Positions 19,612 through 29,712 of a DNA stretch of 64,000 nucleotides are shown here, piece by piece. Every line of letters begins with the position of its first letter. Within the stretch, counting starts at the first letter, position 1. The notes beneath the pieces are model-generated. The model saw only the letters and a list, made by a program, of their open reading frames with translations. It had not been told where the DNA came from and ran no database searches. Location: NCBI GenBank assembly GCA_963822115.1, contig CAWGGM010000022.1:1-64000 (forward strand), in the 5' to 3' direction. The DNA is from CAWDXG01 sp963822115 (GTDB lineage Bacteria > Myxococcota_A > Polyangia > Polyangiales > Polyangiaceae). The position numbers were made by a program, and so were the translations under genes.

Positions 19612-20530
19612 GTGCCAGCCCTGGAGGGTGCCGAACGAACGCGCGCCGTGCGCCGCGTGATCTGGATCACCTTCGCGCTGAACGTCGCGGTCGCCGCCAG
19701 CAAGATCGTCTACGGCAGCTTCGCCCACGCCCTGGCGATCCAGGCGGACGGGTTCCACTCCACCACCGACTCGGTCAACAACATCGCCGGACTGGTCGGC
19801 ATCTGGCTGGCGAGCCGCCCGCCCGATGAAGGGCACCCCTACGGTCATCACAAGTTCGAGATCGTCGCCTCGGTGCTGGTCGGCCTGTCGCTGCTGGCCA
19901 TGGCCTACGACGTGGTACACGGCGCGATCGGGCGGCTGATCGGCAAGGGAACAGCGCTGCCGCACATCGGGGTGGGCGCGTTCGTCGTGCTGGGAACCAC
20001 CCTGGCGGTGAACATCTTCGTGGCATCGTACGAGAACCGGCGCGGCCGGGAGCTCGACAGCGCGTTTCTGGTCAGCGACGCGACGCACACCCGCTCGGAA
20101 CGTCATGGTCACCGTAGGCGTGCTGGTAGCGTCTGTCCTCGTCGGCCTGGGCTATCCGATCTTCGACGTGATCGCCGCCGGTGTGGTGGCGGTGTTCATC
20201 GCCTGGGCCGGTATCAGCGTGCTTCGTCACAACATCGGCTATCTCGCCGACGCCGCGCGCGTGGACGAGGACCATGTGCGGGACATCGTGCTGGGTGTGC
20301 CGGGCGTTGCGGGGACGCACAAGATCCGCACGCGCGGCGTGCCTGGAGCCATCTACATGGATCTGCACATCCAGATCCCGCCCCACCTGGACGTGGTGCA
20401 GGCGCACGAGGTGACGCACTGGGTGGTCGATGCGCTCAAGCAAGGTTGCGACGGCGTGGCCGACGTGACCGTGCACACCGAGCCGGCCAAGCCCGGGGAG
20501 CCGTATCCGCCGCTGCCGTGGGAAAGCTGA
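19612..20530 (+). CDS. cation diffusion facilitator transporter (reading frame broken by one extra A)
   Basis: A divalent metal exporter of the CDF family (Zn, Fe, Mn or Co; proton antiport) in the inner membrane. The first part, from GTG 19612, has the family signature HALAIQADGFHSTTDSVNN with the transport-site His and Asp pattern, and GHPYGHHKFE. The second part, one frame over from about 20100, gives VMVTVGVLVASVL, then the last helices and a cytoplasmic domain ending in HTEPAKPGE. At 20097-20101 the sequence reads GGAACG where GGACG would give the standard TRSDVMVTVG. Removing one A yields 305 residues, the normal size. I take this as a sequence error rather than gene death. Metal specificity is not clear. 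Confidence 0.88.
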
Positions 20531-20567
20531 CAACAGGCTCCTGACGTCAGCGCGGCTGCGGGGGGGC

Positions 20568-20619
20568 CCGGGCGGAACGGGACCCCGCTTCGCGGGGGCC
20601 CCTATCCCGTTCCGCCCGG
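20568..20619. terminator. strong hairpin between convergent genes, likely bidirectional terminator
   Basis: The arms CCGGGCGGAACGGGA (20568-20582) and its exact complement (20605-20619) form a 15-base perfect stem. Inside it a second stem, CCCCGC with GCGGGG, closes on a TTC loop. The hairpin lies 38 bases past the cation-efflux stop and 39 bases past the oppF stop, exactly between convergent genes. There is no long T-run on either side, so termination may need a factor, as is common in very GC-rich genomes. Position and stability make a two-way terminator the best reading. Confidence 0.7.
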
Positions 20620-20657
20620 ACACACCCCCCTGCGCCGCTCACGAAGTCTGCGGCCTT

Positions 20658-21797
20658 CTATTCGACGTGCGGATGCCAGCACGCCACGCGGTGGTGGCTG
20701 TCCGGGTCGAGCTTTTCGAGCACCGGCGTGTCCACGTCGCATTTGCCCTTCTCCGCGCGCGGGCAGCGCGGATGGAACGCGCAGCCCGGCGGCGGATCGA
20801 TCGGGCTCGGCACGTCGCCCTCGAGCAGCACCCGCAGCCGGCGCTTTTCCGGGTCCGGTACGGGGATCGCGCTGAGCAGCGCGCGCGTGTAGGGATGGTG
20901 GCGCTTTTCGTAGAGGGACGCGGCCGGCGCCACCTCGACGATCTTGCCCAGGTACATCACCGCCACGCGGTGGCTGACGTACTCCACTATCTTCAGGTCG
21001 TGCGAGATGAACAGGTAGCTGAGCTTGAACTCGTCCTGCAGGTCCAGCAGCAGGTTGACGATCTGCGCCTGGATCGAAACGTCCAGCGCGCTGATCGGCT
21101 CGTCGCAGACGATGAAATCGGGCTCCACCGCCAGGGCGCGGGCGATGCCGATGCGCTGGCGCTGGCCGCCGGAGAACTCGTGCGGATAGCGGTGCATGGC
21201 TTCGGGACGCAGTCCCACTCGCTTGATCAGCGCCTCGACGCGCGCCTCCTCTTCCGACACCGAGCCCGCGAGCTTGTGGATGCGTAGCGCCTCGCTGATG
21301 ATCGCGCGCACGGTCATGCGCGGATTCAGCGACGAGTAGGGGTCCTGGAAGATGATCTGCATGCGGCGCCGGAGCGGCCGGAGCTGGCGCTGCGACAGCG
21401 GCGTGATGTCCTGCTTGTCGAAGACGATGCGCCCGTAGGTCGGCTCGATCAGGCGCAGGATGGTGCGGCCGAGCGTGCTCTTGCCGCAGCCGCTCTCGCC
21501 GACCAGGCCTAGCGTCTCGCCGTTTCTGACGTAGAACGACACGCCGTCGACAGCGCGCACGAAGCGCGTGCGTCCGAGCAGGCCGTGCTTGGTGGGGAAG
21601 AACTTCGTCAGCCGCTCCACCTGCAGCAGCGGGCGGCGCTTCTCGCCCGGCGTGTCCTTGTGGTCCTTCCGCAATGGCTTCGGCTTGTGGACGCTCTCCG
21701 GCTCGCGGGTGCTGTCCGGCGCCGCCGGCGGATCCCAGTACGTCTCGCTTCCGTGCTCGGGGCCCGGCTTGTCGGGCGTGTCTCCGGTCTCGCTCAT
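20658..21797 (-). CDS. oppF: oligopeptide/dipeptide ABC transporter ATPase OppF-like
   Basis: A 379-residue ATPase subunit of a peptide importer. It has Walker A GESGCGKST (100-108), the Q-loop IIFQDPYSSLNPRM, the signature SGGQRQRIGIARAL, Walker B FIVCDEPISALD and the C-terminal oligopeptide region with a Cys cluster, PGCAFHPRCP...KC, which in OppD/OppF relatives binds an iron-sulfur cluster. An unusual Pro/Lys/Glu-rich extension of about 55 residues precedes the ATPase domain. It overlaps oppD by ATGA and would form the OppDF heterodimer. The membrane permeases are not adjacent; a DppB/DppC pair lies at 59.6 kb. Confidence 0.92.
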   Translation of the reverse strand: MSETGDTPDKPGPEHGSETYWDPPAAPDSTREPESVHKPKPLRKDHKDTPGEKRRPLLQVERLTKFFPTKHGLLGRTRFVRAVDGVSFYVRNGETLGLVGESGCGKSTLGRTILRLIEPTYGRIVFDKQDITPLSQRQLRPLRRRMQIIFQDPYSSLNPRMTVRAIISEALRIHKLAGSVSEEEARVEALIKRVGLRPEAMHRYPHEFSGGQRQRIGIARALAVEPDFIVCDEPISALDVSIQAQIVNLLLDLQDEFKLSYLFISHDLKIVEYVSHRVAVMYLGKIVEVAPAASLYEKRHHPYTRALLSAIPVPDPEKRRLRVLLEGDVPSPIDPPPGCAFHPRCPRAEKGKCDVDTPVLEKLDPDSHHRVACWHPHVE

Positions 21798-22804
21798 GAG
21801 GCGGCCCCTGCGTAGTAGCAGCGCCCCAGCCGGCCGTCAGGTTGTTCGACGAGCTCCGGCTCGGACTCGGTGCAGCGCTCGTATCCGTCCGGCCGTTGCG
21901 CCTTCAGCGCGCAGCGGTCGGCGAAGCGACAGCCCGGCGGCAGCTCGGCCAGATCCGGAACCAGGCCCTCGATGGTGGGCAGCCGCCGCGGTCGCGACTC
22001 GCCCTGCGACACGTCGACCGGAGGCACGCTGGCCAGAAGCCCGCGCGTGTACGGGTGCAGCGGATCGGAGAACAGCTTCTCGACCGGGCCCGTCTCCACC
22101 ACGCGGCCCGCGTACATCACCACCACCTGGCTCGCGAACTCCGCCACCACGCCCAGGTCGTGGGTGATGAAGATGATGCTCATGCCGAGCTCGCTCTGCA
22201 GCCGGCGCAAGAGATCGAGGATCTGGGCCTGGATGGTGACGTCGAGCGCCGTGGTCGGCTCGTCGGCGATCAGCAGATCCGGATCGCAGGACAGCGCCAT
22301 GGCGATCATCACGCGCTGCCGCATGCCGCCGGACATCTGGTGCGGATAGTTGTCGACGCGCTCCGCCGGGGACGGGATGCCGACCAGCCCCAGCATCTCG
22401 ACGGCGCGATCGCGCGCGGCGCGGCGCGACACGCGGCGGTGGATGCGGATGGCCTCGACGATCTGCGAGCCCACCGTGTAGACCGGATTGAGCGACGTCA
22501 TCGGCTCCTGGAAGATCATGCTGATCTTATCGCCGCGCACGCCGCGCATCTTCTTCTCGTCGAGCTTGAGCAGGTCCTGCCCCTTGAACTGGATCTCGCC
22601 GCTCACGATCTCGCCGGGCGGGGAGGGGACCAGCCGCATCACCGACAGGGCGGTCACGCTCTTGCCGCAGCCGCTCTCGCCCACGATGGCCAGCGTCTCC
22701 CCCTCCGGCACCTCGAACGACACGTCGTCCACGGCCTTGATCAGGCCGCGGTCGGTGTGGAAGGCAGTCGTGAGGCGTCGCACGCCCAGAAGCGTTTCGG
22801 CCAT
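21794..22804 (-). CDS. oppD: oligopeptide/dipeptide ABC transporter ATPase OppD-like
   Basis: A 336-residue ATPase with Walker A GESGCGKSV, FQEPMTSLNPVYTVG, the signature SGGMRQRVMIAMAL, Walker B LLIADEPTTALDVT and the C-terminal Cys cluster PGCRFADRC...RC of the oligopeptide subfamily. It pairs with OppF to power import of peptides, or of nickel or antimicrobial peptides in some relatives. ATG 22804 starts MAETLLGVRRL, a normal N-terminus. The upstream in-frame region is not conserved. The DNRLRE-like lipoprotein gene ends 84 bases upstream on the same strand. Confidence 0.92.
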   Translation of the reverse strand: MAETLLGVRRLTTAFHTDRGLIKAVDDVSFEVPEGETLAIVGESGCGKSVTALSVMRLVPSPPGEIVSGEIQFKGQDLLKLDEKKMRGVRGDKISMIFQEPMTSLNPVYTVGSQIVEAIRIHRRVSRRAARDRAVEMLGLVGIPSPAERVDNYPHQMSGGMRQRVMIAMALSCDPDLLIADEPTTALDVTIQAQILDLLRRLQSELGMSIIFITHDLGVVAEFASQVVVMYAGRVVETGPVEKLFSDPLHPYTRGLLASVPPVDVSQGESRPRRLPTIEGLVPDLAELPPGCRFADRCALKAQRPDGYERCTESEPELVEQPDGRLGRCYYAGAAS

Positions 22805-22888
22805 GAGCGGGCGAACGTTAGCACGCAAGGCGCCCGGGATACCCGCAACCCTCGGCCTGTGGGCTGGAGGCCCGCCCACCGCCGCCTG

Positions 22889-23557
22889 CTAGCGAAAGTA
22901 GATCTCGAGCCGGGGCGCGTGCCCGCCGGCGACGCCCGTCGAGAAACTCGCGCCGGTGGCGCCCGTGTCGCCGGAGCGCAGGGCGATGCCGTAGTAGCGG
23001 CGTGTGCCGGCGCGGACGGCGCGCGCCAGCGCGGTGACATCGATGCGCAGCACGGACGGCGGCCCGGAGCGGGCGATCCCCCGGCTCTGTGGACGGCCGA
23101 GCGGCGGTTGGCGCAGCCAGGTCAGACCCTGCTCGCTCCAGGGCCCCTTCACCCGCCAGGCATCCACCTGCACGTCGCGCGCGCCGACCGGCGTGTCGGG
23201 CATGGGATCGAGCAGCAGGAAGGCGCTGTCGATGCGCCGCACGTGGTGCCAGTCCGGCTCGAAATCGAGATACAGCCCGACCGAGCCCTCCGCCTGGCTG
23301 CCGAACACCACGGCGGTGGGCAGCTGGCCGGCGTGTCGGTGGGCGCGCGAGCTGACCACAGCCATCCGCTTCGGCTCGACCACCATGCGGCGGCTCGTCG
23401 CCGGCACGGGCTCGCCGCCCGCCGGCACGCAGCGGTTGGCCAGACACTCGTAGCCCCGCGCGCATGTGCCCGGGGTGTTGCACGGCTGGGGGCCCGGCGC
23501 GCAGGCCGGCAATGCCAGCAACATCAACACACAGCCGAGGCCCGCTCCGGTGCGCAT
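22889..23557 (-). CDS. lipoprotein with DNRLRE/CBM96-like domain
   Basis: A 222-residue exported protein. The lipobox is LPAC (Cys19) and is followed by a small Cys-rich knot, CNTPGTCARGYECLANRC. The rest fits the DNRLRE (disaggregatase-related, carbohydrate-binding-like) beta-sandwich: a GLYLDFEPD strand, IDSAFLLLDP, the stretch from WSEQGLTW to WLRQPP, IDVTALARAV, and a closing PRLEIYF. In larger proteins this fold binds polysaccharide or decorates surface fibres. No catalytic residues are expected. It lies between the double-VWA gene and oppD with short gaps on the same strand, but a functional link is unclear. Confidence 0.7.
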   Translation of the reverse strand: MRTGAGLGCVLMLLALPACAPGPQPCNTPGTCARGYECLANRCVPAGGEPVPATSRRMVVEPKRMAVVSSRAHRHAGQLPTAVVFGSQAEGSVGLYLDFEPDWHHVRRIDSAFLLLDPMPDTPVGARDVQVDAWRVKGPWSEQGLTWLRQPPLGRPQSRGIARSGPPSVLRIDVTALARAVRAGTRRYYGIALRSGDTGATGASFSTGVAGGHAPRLEIYFR

Positions 23558-23594
23558 GCGCGGCGAGCCTAGCAGAAGCGTCGCCGCGGCGTGT

Positions 23595-26500
23595 CTAGCG
23601 TCGCCGGCCGCGGCGCCTGGCGAGCAGGATCTCCGCTGCCGTCAGTGGACGGCTCGGAGGCGGCGCGTCGCCGGACGCCGGCGCCCGCGATGAAGCGGGC
23701 GGCGCCTGCACCGCGCTGCCGGGCTGGGCGACCGGCGGCGGGCGCGCGGCGTGGCCGAAGCGCGGCACGCTCGCCGGTGGCGCGTCGGTTTCCACGCTGG
23801 GCGCGTCGTGCGGCGCCGTGCCGTGGGCAGCAGCGGAGCGCGACTTGGCATCGAGTAGCGAGTCGAGCGCGGCATTGCGCTCGCGTCGCGCGGCACGAGC
23901 ACGCCGTTCGCTGCGACGCCGCATGCGCGCCCTGAGCCGCCCAGGCAGCGCGCCGACGACTTCAGGCACCGCCAGCCGCCGCGCGGCCACTCCGAGCAGC
24001 AGCGCGAACGCTGCCAGCAGCAGCAGCAGCGACGCGAGGTCGCGGTACGCGAAGCGCTTGGCCTCGCGGTCGTGGAAGATGCCGGCCAGCGTGTCGCGGA
24101 CCTTGCCGCCGGTCAGCGTGGCGATGCGGCCGAGCAGCGCGCGGTCGGTGCCCGTGGGCCTGAGCTCCTCGCCCGCAGTCAGCACTGCGCCGGTGGTGCC
24201 GACCGGCTTGCCGCTGAGCTCGTCGACCGCGGTCGTGATGTAGGCGCCGGGTCGCGATAGCGGCACGGTGGCGGCGTAGGAGCCCGCGCCGACGGCTTCC
24301 AGCGCGACCTCGCGCTCGAAGCCGTCCGGTCCACCCACCTTCACCTTCAGTCGGCGGAAGCTCTCGGTGCGCCCGTCGTCGTCGACCACCGTGGCGCGCA
24401 CGTGCAGCTCGCCGCCCGCCGCGTCCGCCTCCAGCCGCACGTCCGGATCATCGGCCACGCGCGCGATGTCGCGGCCGAGCTGTCCGAACATGCGCGCCGC
24501 GCCGTCCCAGCTGGTCCAGGCTTGTCCCCAGCGATCCTTGTAGTCGCTGGTGAAGGCCGCCGCCCGCCCGATGCCGACCGACCAGGTGGCGAGGAGCGGA
24601 TCGCCCTCCGGGCCGCGCAACAGCACCTGCGCCCGCCCCTTGGGGATGGTGACCACGTAGCCGGTGAGCGCCGGCGCCTTGCCGAAGTCCACGCCGCGCG
24701 TGGGCGGCCCCGGTGAAGACGGCTGCGCGTGGAACGTCACCTCGTTGATCGAGCTGCGCGAGGCCAGGATCGTCTCCTGCGCAAAGACGGCGGGCAGCCG
24801 CGAGGCGTCCTCGATCAGGTAGAAGCGCCCGCCGCCCAGCTTGCTGGTGTGCTCGAGCGCCGCCACGTCGCTGCCGCGCCCGAGCGCCACCACGCTGGTG
24901 GTGATGCCGCGCGCCTTGGCGCTCGAGGCCAGCGCGAAGGCGTTGACGCGCTGCTCGGCATCGTTGCCGTCCGAGAACAGCAGCACGTGCTTGAGGTTGA
25001 CCTTCTCCTTGTCGAGCGCCGCGTAGGCCGTGCGCAGCGACAGATCGACGTAGATGCCGCCGCCGCCGGGGCCAACGGCGCGGATCGCCTTGGCGATCTT
25101 CGCCTTGTCGGTGACCGGGCCGAGCGGCACGGTCCACTTCACGGCCGTGTCCACGTGCATCACGCCCAGCCGGTCGCTCGAGCCCAGCAGCTTGGCCGAG
25201 CGCGCTGCTGCCTCGTTGGCGAGCTCCAGCTTGGTGTGCCCGCCCACGCTCATGCCCATCGAGCCCGAGTAGTCGATGGCGATCACCTCGGCGAGGCTGG
25301 CGCGGCGGCGCTCCTGCTTCAGATCGAACGAGACCGGACTGACCTCCTCGACCGGCGTCTTGCCGTAGCCGCCTGGCCCCATCGAGTGGTCGCCGCCCAT
25401 CAAGAGCAGGCCGCCGCCCAGGTCGCGCACGTAGCTGGCCAGCGCGGACAGCTGCGTCGGCGAGAAGTCCGGGGCCGAGATGTCGCTCAGCACGACCAGG
25501 TCGTAGGCCGCGAAGCCCGCCACATCCGCCGGCGCGCCCGCCGGGCCCACCGTGTCCACCTGGAACGCCGCGCTCTTCAGCGCATCGACCAGCGTCGAGG
25601 CCATGGCCGGCTCGCCTGCCATCACCAGCGCCGAGGCCTGCCCGCGCACACGCACGAAGGTCGAGCCCTTGTTGTCCTCGGGCGCGGCATCCTGCTTCGG
25701 ATCGAGCGCGCTGACCTGCACCTGGTAGCGATGCAGCCCCGGCCCCGGCGCCTGCTCGCGCAGCCTGAGCACATCCTCGCCCTTCGCCACCTTGGCGTTG
25801 CCTTTGCGGAGCAGCTTGCCGTCGCGGTAGACGCGCACCTCGATCGGCGTGGGCTCGCTGGCCGAGGTGACGATGCGCATCTCCAGCGGCTCGCCCTGGC
25901 TGGCGCGCGACGGCATGCGCACCGCCACCAGCCTGAGGTCCTTCACCTTGCTCTGGTCGAGCGGCACCACGTCGACCGGCACACCGGCCGCTACCGCCGC
26001 GGCGGCGGCCTGCAGCGGATCGCCGCGTGTGTTCACGCCGTCGCTCATCACCACGATGCGCGCCGCCGAGTCGGCCGGCACCTCGGCCAGCGCGCGGCGG
26101 ATGGCCGCGCCGATGTCCGTGCCGTCGCGCCCGAGCTCCGCCTTCTGCGGCGCGGGCAGGCGCGTGCGCGGCCGCAGCGGGTCCTCGACGGCCGCGTTGG
26201 CCGCGAACGCCACCGTGCCGATGCGATCGTCGTTGCGCATGCCCGTCTCGGCCACCGTCAGCTCGGCGTGGATGCGCGAGTCGGCATCCGGCACCAGATC
26301 GATGCTGCGGCTGCGGTCGATGGCGACGATCACCGCCAGCCGATCCAGCGGCTTGCCGAGCTGGGCCCCGATCGCGGCCAGCGACGCCGAGAGCACCGAT
26401 ACGCCGATGAACAGCTCGGTCAGCGCGCGCCGCCAGGCGCTCTGGCGCGGCGACAGCGAAAGCAGCCGGTGCGCCACGAACACCACCGAAAGCGCGCAGG

Positions 26501-26731
26501 GCAGGGCCAGGAGCGGCCGCTCCAGCCTCAGGTAGTGGTCGGGCAGCACGCGCGCCCAGGTCAGCGCCACGTACAGCGCGGCAGCACGCCCAGCACGCTC
26601 GTTGCGAGCAGGATGGGCCGCGACGCCAGCCGCGCGCGGCGCACCGCCCAGACGAGATAGGCGGTCCACACCAGCGCAAAGACCACCAGCAGGCCCAGCG
26701 GCACCCAGCGCGTCACCGAAGGCGGGATCAC
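23595..26731 (-). CDS. double-VWA membrane protein with central glutamine-amidotransferase-like domain (one-base deletion near 26580)
   Basis: About 1045 residues when one missing base is restored near 26579-26581, where the stretch reading VLGVL-AALYVALTW switches frame. Order: three N-terminal membrane segments; a first VWA domain with the metal-site start IAIDRSRS(I) and VVMSDGVNTRG; beta-sandwich linkers; an amidotransferase-like segment, DLVVLSDI...GGGLLLMGGDHS; a second VWA domain with AIDYSGSMG and LLFSDGNDAEQR; more beta domains; a late membrane segment (LLLLLAAFALLLGVA); and an Arg/Pro/Ala tail. The GTG start overlaps the stop inferred for the BatA-like gene (GTGA) and has AGGAG six bases upstream. 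Such proteins usually act with MoxR ATPases on envelope complexes. Confidence 0.82.
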
Positions 26732-28698
26732 GCGCCGCTCCTGCCTGGACGAGGACGGTCGGGAAGTCGCGGCTTCGGCGCGGCCGCGAGCACCCCGCGC
26801 GGTGCGCGGGCGCCGCGTCAGCCACCACGCGTCGAACACCATGAACGACGAGCGCCAGCAGGGCCAGCAGCCAGGTCCAGTCGGTGCGAGCGTCGGCGAC
26901 CTTGGCCGCGCTCGACACGGTCACTGCCGCCTTGCCCGTCGCGAGCTTGTTCGGCCGCGTGTCGCTCTCGGTATCGCTGGTCAGGTTGGCCGCCACCAGC
27001 ACGCTGCCCGGCCGCGCGCCCTGCCAGCTGACGAAGTAGAAGCCCGCCCTCGCGACCTCGGGCACCACCACCAGCCCGTCGCGCGCCGGCACCTCCAGGT
27101 GCTGCTTGCCCGGCTCGTCTATCGCGACGCGCCTCACGTCCGGCGGCACGCGCACCCGCATCGGCTGGCCCGTACGCGCCGGGCCGGTGATGCCGCGCGC
27201 GCGATGCGAGCGGGCCAGCTCCACGATGTTGCGCACGAACAAGCACGAAGCTCGCCTTCAGCGGCCAGTTGCTATCGCCCACGTCGAACGACACCAGCGT
27301 CGCGCTGCGCCCCGGCGACGAGATGTCGCTGATGACCGTGCCCTCGCGCGCTCGCACCAGCGAGTCGGCCGGGCCGTCGGTCTCGATGTTGCGCGCCGAC
27401 AGCAGCTCCACGCCGTCGAGCGTCAGGAACCTCAGCCGCGGATCGCTCTTCGACCACGACGTGATGGCCGGCTTGTCGATGCGCTTGCCGACCACCGAGG
27501 TGCGGCAGCGCCCCGCCGGCGGGTTCAGGATCACCAGATCGGCCCCCGGCACGCGTGCCGGACAGGCTCCGTCCACGACCACCAGCGCGTCCGGCGGCAC
27601 ATCCGCCTTGGGCAGCGCGGCGAGCGACGTACCCATCAGATCCACGTCCGGATCGGCCAGCAGCGCGCGCTTGAACCACGGGCTCGCGCCCGCGGGAGCC
27701 ATCACCACCGGAATCTTCCTGCCTGCCGGTACGCGCGCGTAGGCGCGGTCGTCGACGGACATGGCGTCGTCCGGGCTGAGCTGCATGACGAGCCCCGTGC
27801 CCGCGTCGCTCGGCGCCGGCTCGAACGACAGCACCACCGGCGCGCGCTCGCCCGGCGAGAGCGCGAGCCGCCGCGACGCCAGCGGCTCGCTCACGTTGCG
27901 CTGGCGGAGCGTGACGAACACGCTCTTCTTCGTCTTCGCGAAGTTCTCGACCAGCCCGAAGGCCTGCACCTGCTCGTGGTGCGTCGCCGGATCCTGCCCG
28001 CTGCGCACATCGATGCGCACCAGCGCCACGTTGTCGATGGGCGAGCCCACGCGGATCACGTCGATGGGCAGGCTGGCCGACGCCAGCGCGTCCGGGTGGG
28101 CCAGCGCGCCATCGGTGACCACCACGATGCGTTTCTGCCCCGGCAGCTGCCGGAGCCGATCGCTCGCCAGCGCCAGCGCCCGGCCCAGATTGCCCTCCAC
28201 GTCGCGGGCTTTGAGATTGTCTACCGCCGCGTCCAGCCGCCGCGCGTCGCGGTCGAGCGGCGAGGCGACCAGCGCGTTGTGCCCCGCGTCCACGATCATC
28301 GCGTCCGCGCCCGGCCCCAGCGAGCGGATCACGTTGTGCGCTGCCTGCCGGGCCGCCGCCATGCGCGTCTTGCCGTCCTGGCCCCTGGCGCTCATCGACG
28401 CGCTGGTGTCGATGACCAGCGCGACGTGGTCGCCGGTGATCGCGCCGCCCCGCGTGGCCGGACGGCCGAGCGCCAGCGCCAGCAGGATCAGCGCCAGCAA
28501 CTGCAGGATCAGCGGCACCTGCACCACCAGCTTCTTGAACGGGCTCTTGGCCAGCAGATCGCGCTGCGCCGAAGCCCACAGCCAGGTCGACGGCACCTTC
28601 AGCCGCTGCCTGCGGATCTTCAGCACGTACAGGAGCACCAGCGGCGCGATCAGGCCGAGCAGCCACAATCCGGCCGGGCTCCTGAGCTCGAAAGGCAT
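26728..28698 (-). CDS. BatA-like VWA-domain membrane protein (reading frame broken by extra bases)
   Basis: The N-terminal 485 residues are intact: the BatA domain with two membrane helices (LWLLGLIAPLVLLYVL and VPLILQLLALILLALAL) and a VWA domain with DTSAS (97-101) and IVVVTDGALAHPD. Extra bases at about 27239-27242 and 26843-26846 then shift the frame twice; correcting them joins KASFVLFVRNIVELAR and later LALVV-MVFDAWWLTRRPR. A third insertion downstream is inferred, because only then does the frame reach the TGA at 26728 that overlaps the next GTG. The corrected protein is about 655 residues. Bat proteins (aerotolerance operon) couple to MoxR ATPases in the inner membrane. I think the breaks are sequence errors, since both sides remain conserved. 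Confidence 0.8.
26738..26742 (-). promoter_or_regulatory. ribosome binding site that fixes the GTG start of the double-VWA gene
   Basis: On the minus strand AGGAG lies six bases before GTG 26731. This is one of the clearest Shine-Dalgarno matches in the window. It supports GTG as the start even though the upstream frame is open here because of indels, and shows that the BatA-like and double-VWA genes are separate proteins. Confidence 0.6.
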
Positions 28699-28856
28699 CG
28701 GCCCGGGGAGCCTAGCATCCGCACCGACGCGCCAGGTTCGGAAGGTCGCGACAGTCGGACCGGCGCGGGATTGTCTCCTCCCGCCCGCCCGCCCCCGCCG
28801 TAGTCCTCCACGAGGGGCTCACCGCCCCTCGAGCACCCCGACGCGACTCGCTCTGC

Positions 28857-29561
28857 TCATCGCGGGCTCGCTGTCGCTCGCCGCTCCGCCCTGCCGGCTT
28901 CGCCCAGCTTCGCGTAGCTCTCGTCGCGGTCGCGGAAGATGTCGGCGAGCGTGGCTTCGATGGCTTCGACGCCCACTTCCGTCACCGTTTCCTGGTTGGC
29001 GCGGGCGATGCGCTGGCGCAGCGGCAGCTTGGCCTTCTCCTGCTCCGCCAGCAGCCGATCCAGATCCAGCGATGCCGGGTCGACGAAGGCGGTGCCCTCC
29101 GGCGAGCGGCTGCGCACGCTCTCCAGCACGCTCAGCCGCACCAGCTGCACCGTCGGGTCGGGGCTGCGCCGGATGAACGGGATCAGCCGCTCCGGATCGT
29201 CCAGATCCGCCTGGGCGTCCGGGTGGAAGGCCGCCAGCGCGAACGTCGCCGCGCCCAGCTCGTGGCGCGCCTCGTCCGCGCGCCGCACTTCTGCCACGAA
29301 ATGCTCGAATGGCAGCCGCCCCAGTGTGATCCGCGGGTAGATGAGCAGCCCGATCTCGATGGCTGGATCTGCCGCCAGTTCCGCCATTGCGGCGAGCGAC
29401 GGCGCCGTGTCCGCGTCGCTCTGCACCAGCACGCGCTCCGTGACGTGCCCTTCCAGCCGCGCGCGCTCCGCCCAGGGACAGAACGTGTAGCGCTCGATGA
29501 TCTCGCTCGCGTAGCGACGGTAGATGCGCAGTGCTTCCCGGATGAGCGCGTCGTCGGACAT
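28857..29561 (-). CDS. DUF1415 family protein
   Basis: A 234-residue protein of the DUF1415 group. It keeps the N-terminal family signature of a helix ending in ERYTFCPWAERAR (the family has a CPFA or CPWA motif), then LAADPAIEIGLLIYPRI, ATFALAAFHPD and FIRRSPDPTVQLVRLSVLE. The biochemical role of the family is not known. The ATG at 29561 gives MSDDALIREAL, a normal start; a GTG or ATG upstream would add non-conserved residues. It has no membrane segment or signal. It lies between the two parts of the MoxR-VWA module, 158 bases before the BatA-like gene on the same strand. Confidence 0.82.
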   Translation of the reverse strand: MSDDALIREALRIYRRYASEIIERYTFCPWAERARLEGHVTERVLVQSDADTAPSLAAMAELAADPAIEIGLLIYPRITLGRLPFEHFVAEVRRADEARHELGAATFALAAFHPDAQADLDDPERLIPFIRRSPDPTVQLVRLSVLESVRSRSPEGTAFVDPASLDLDRLLAEQEKAKLPLRQRIARANQETVTEVGVEAIEATLADIFRDRDESYAKLGEAGRAERRATASPR

Positions 29562-29712
29562 GCATCGCGACGATAGCACCACCGACGAGCACGCGACCGA
29601 TCGATGACATTGTCGGATGGAACGGTGACGTTGGTGGTTGACTGCGCGACAGACAAGTCAGAGAGTGTCGCTGCGCTCGACGATGCGAGCGTCTAGCAAC
29701 GAGGAAATCGAC

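Noticed and set aside
23089..28803. Plus-strand frames of 200-640 codons opposite the VWA genes
   Set aside because: They are Arg/His/Ala-rich shadows with no family pattern, opposite clear VWA motifs.
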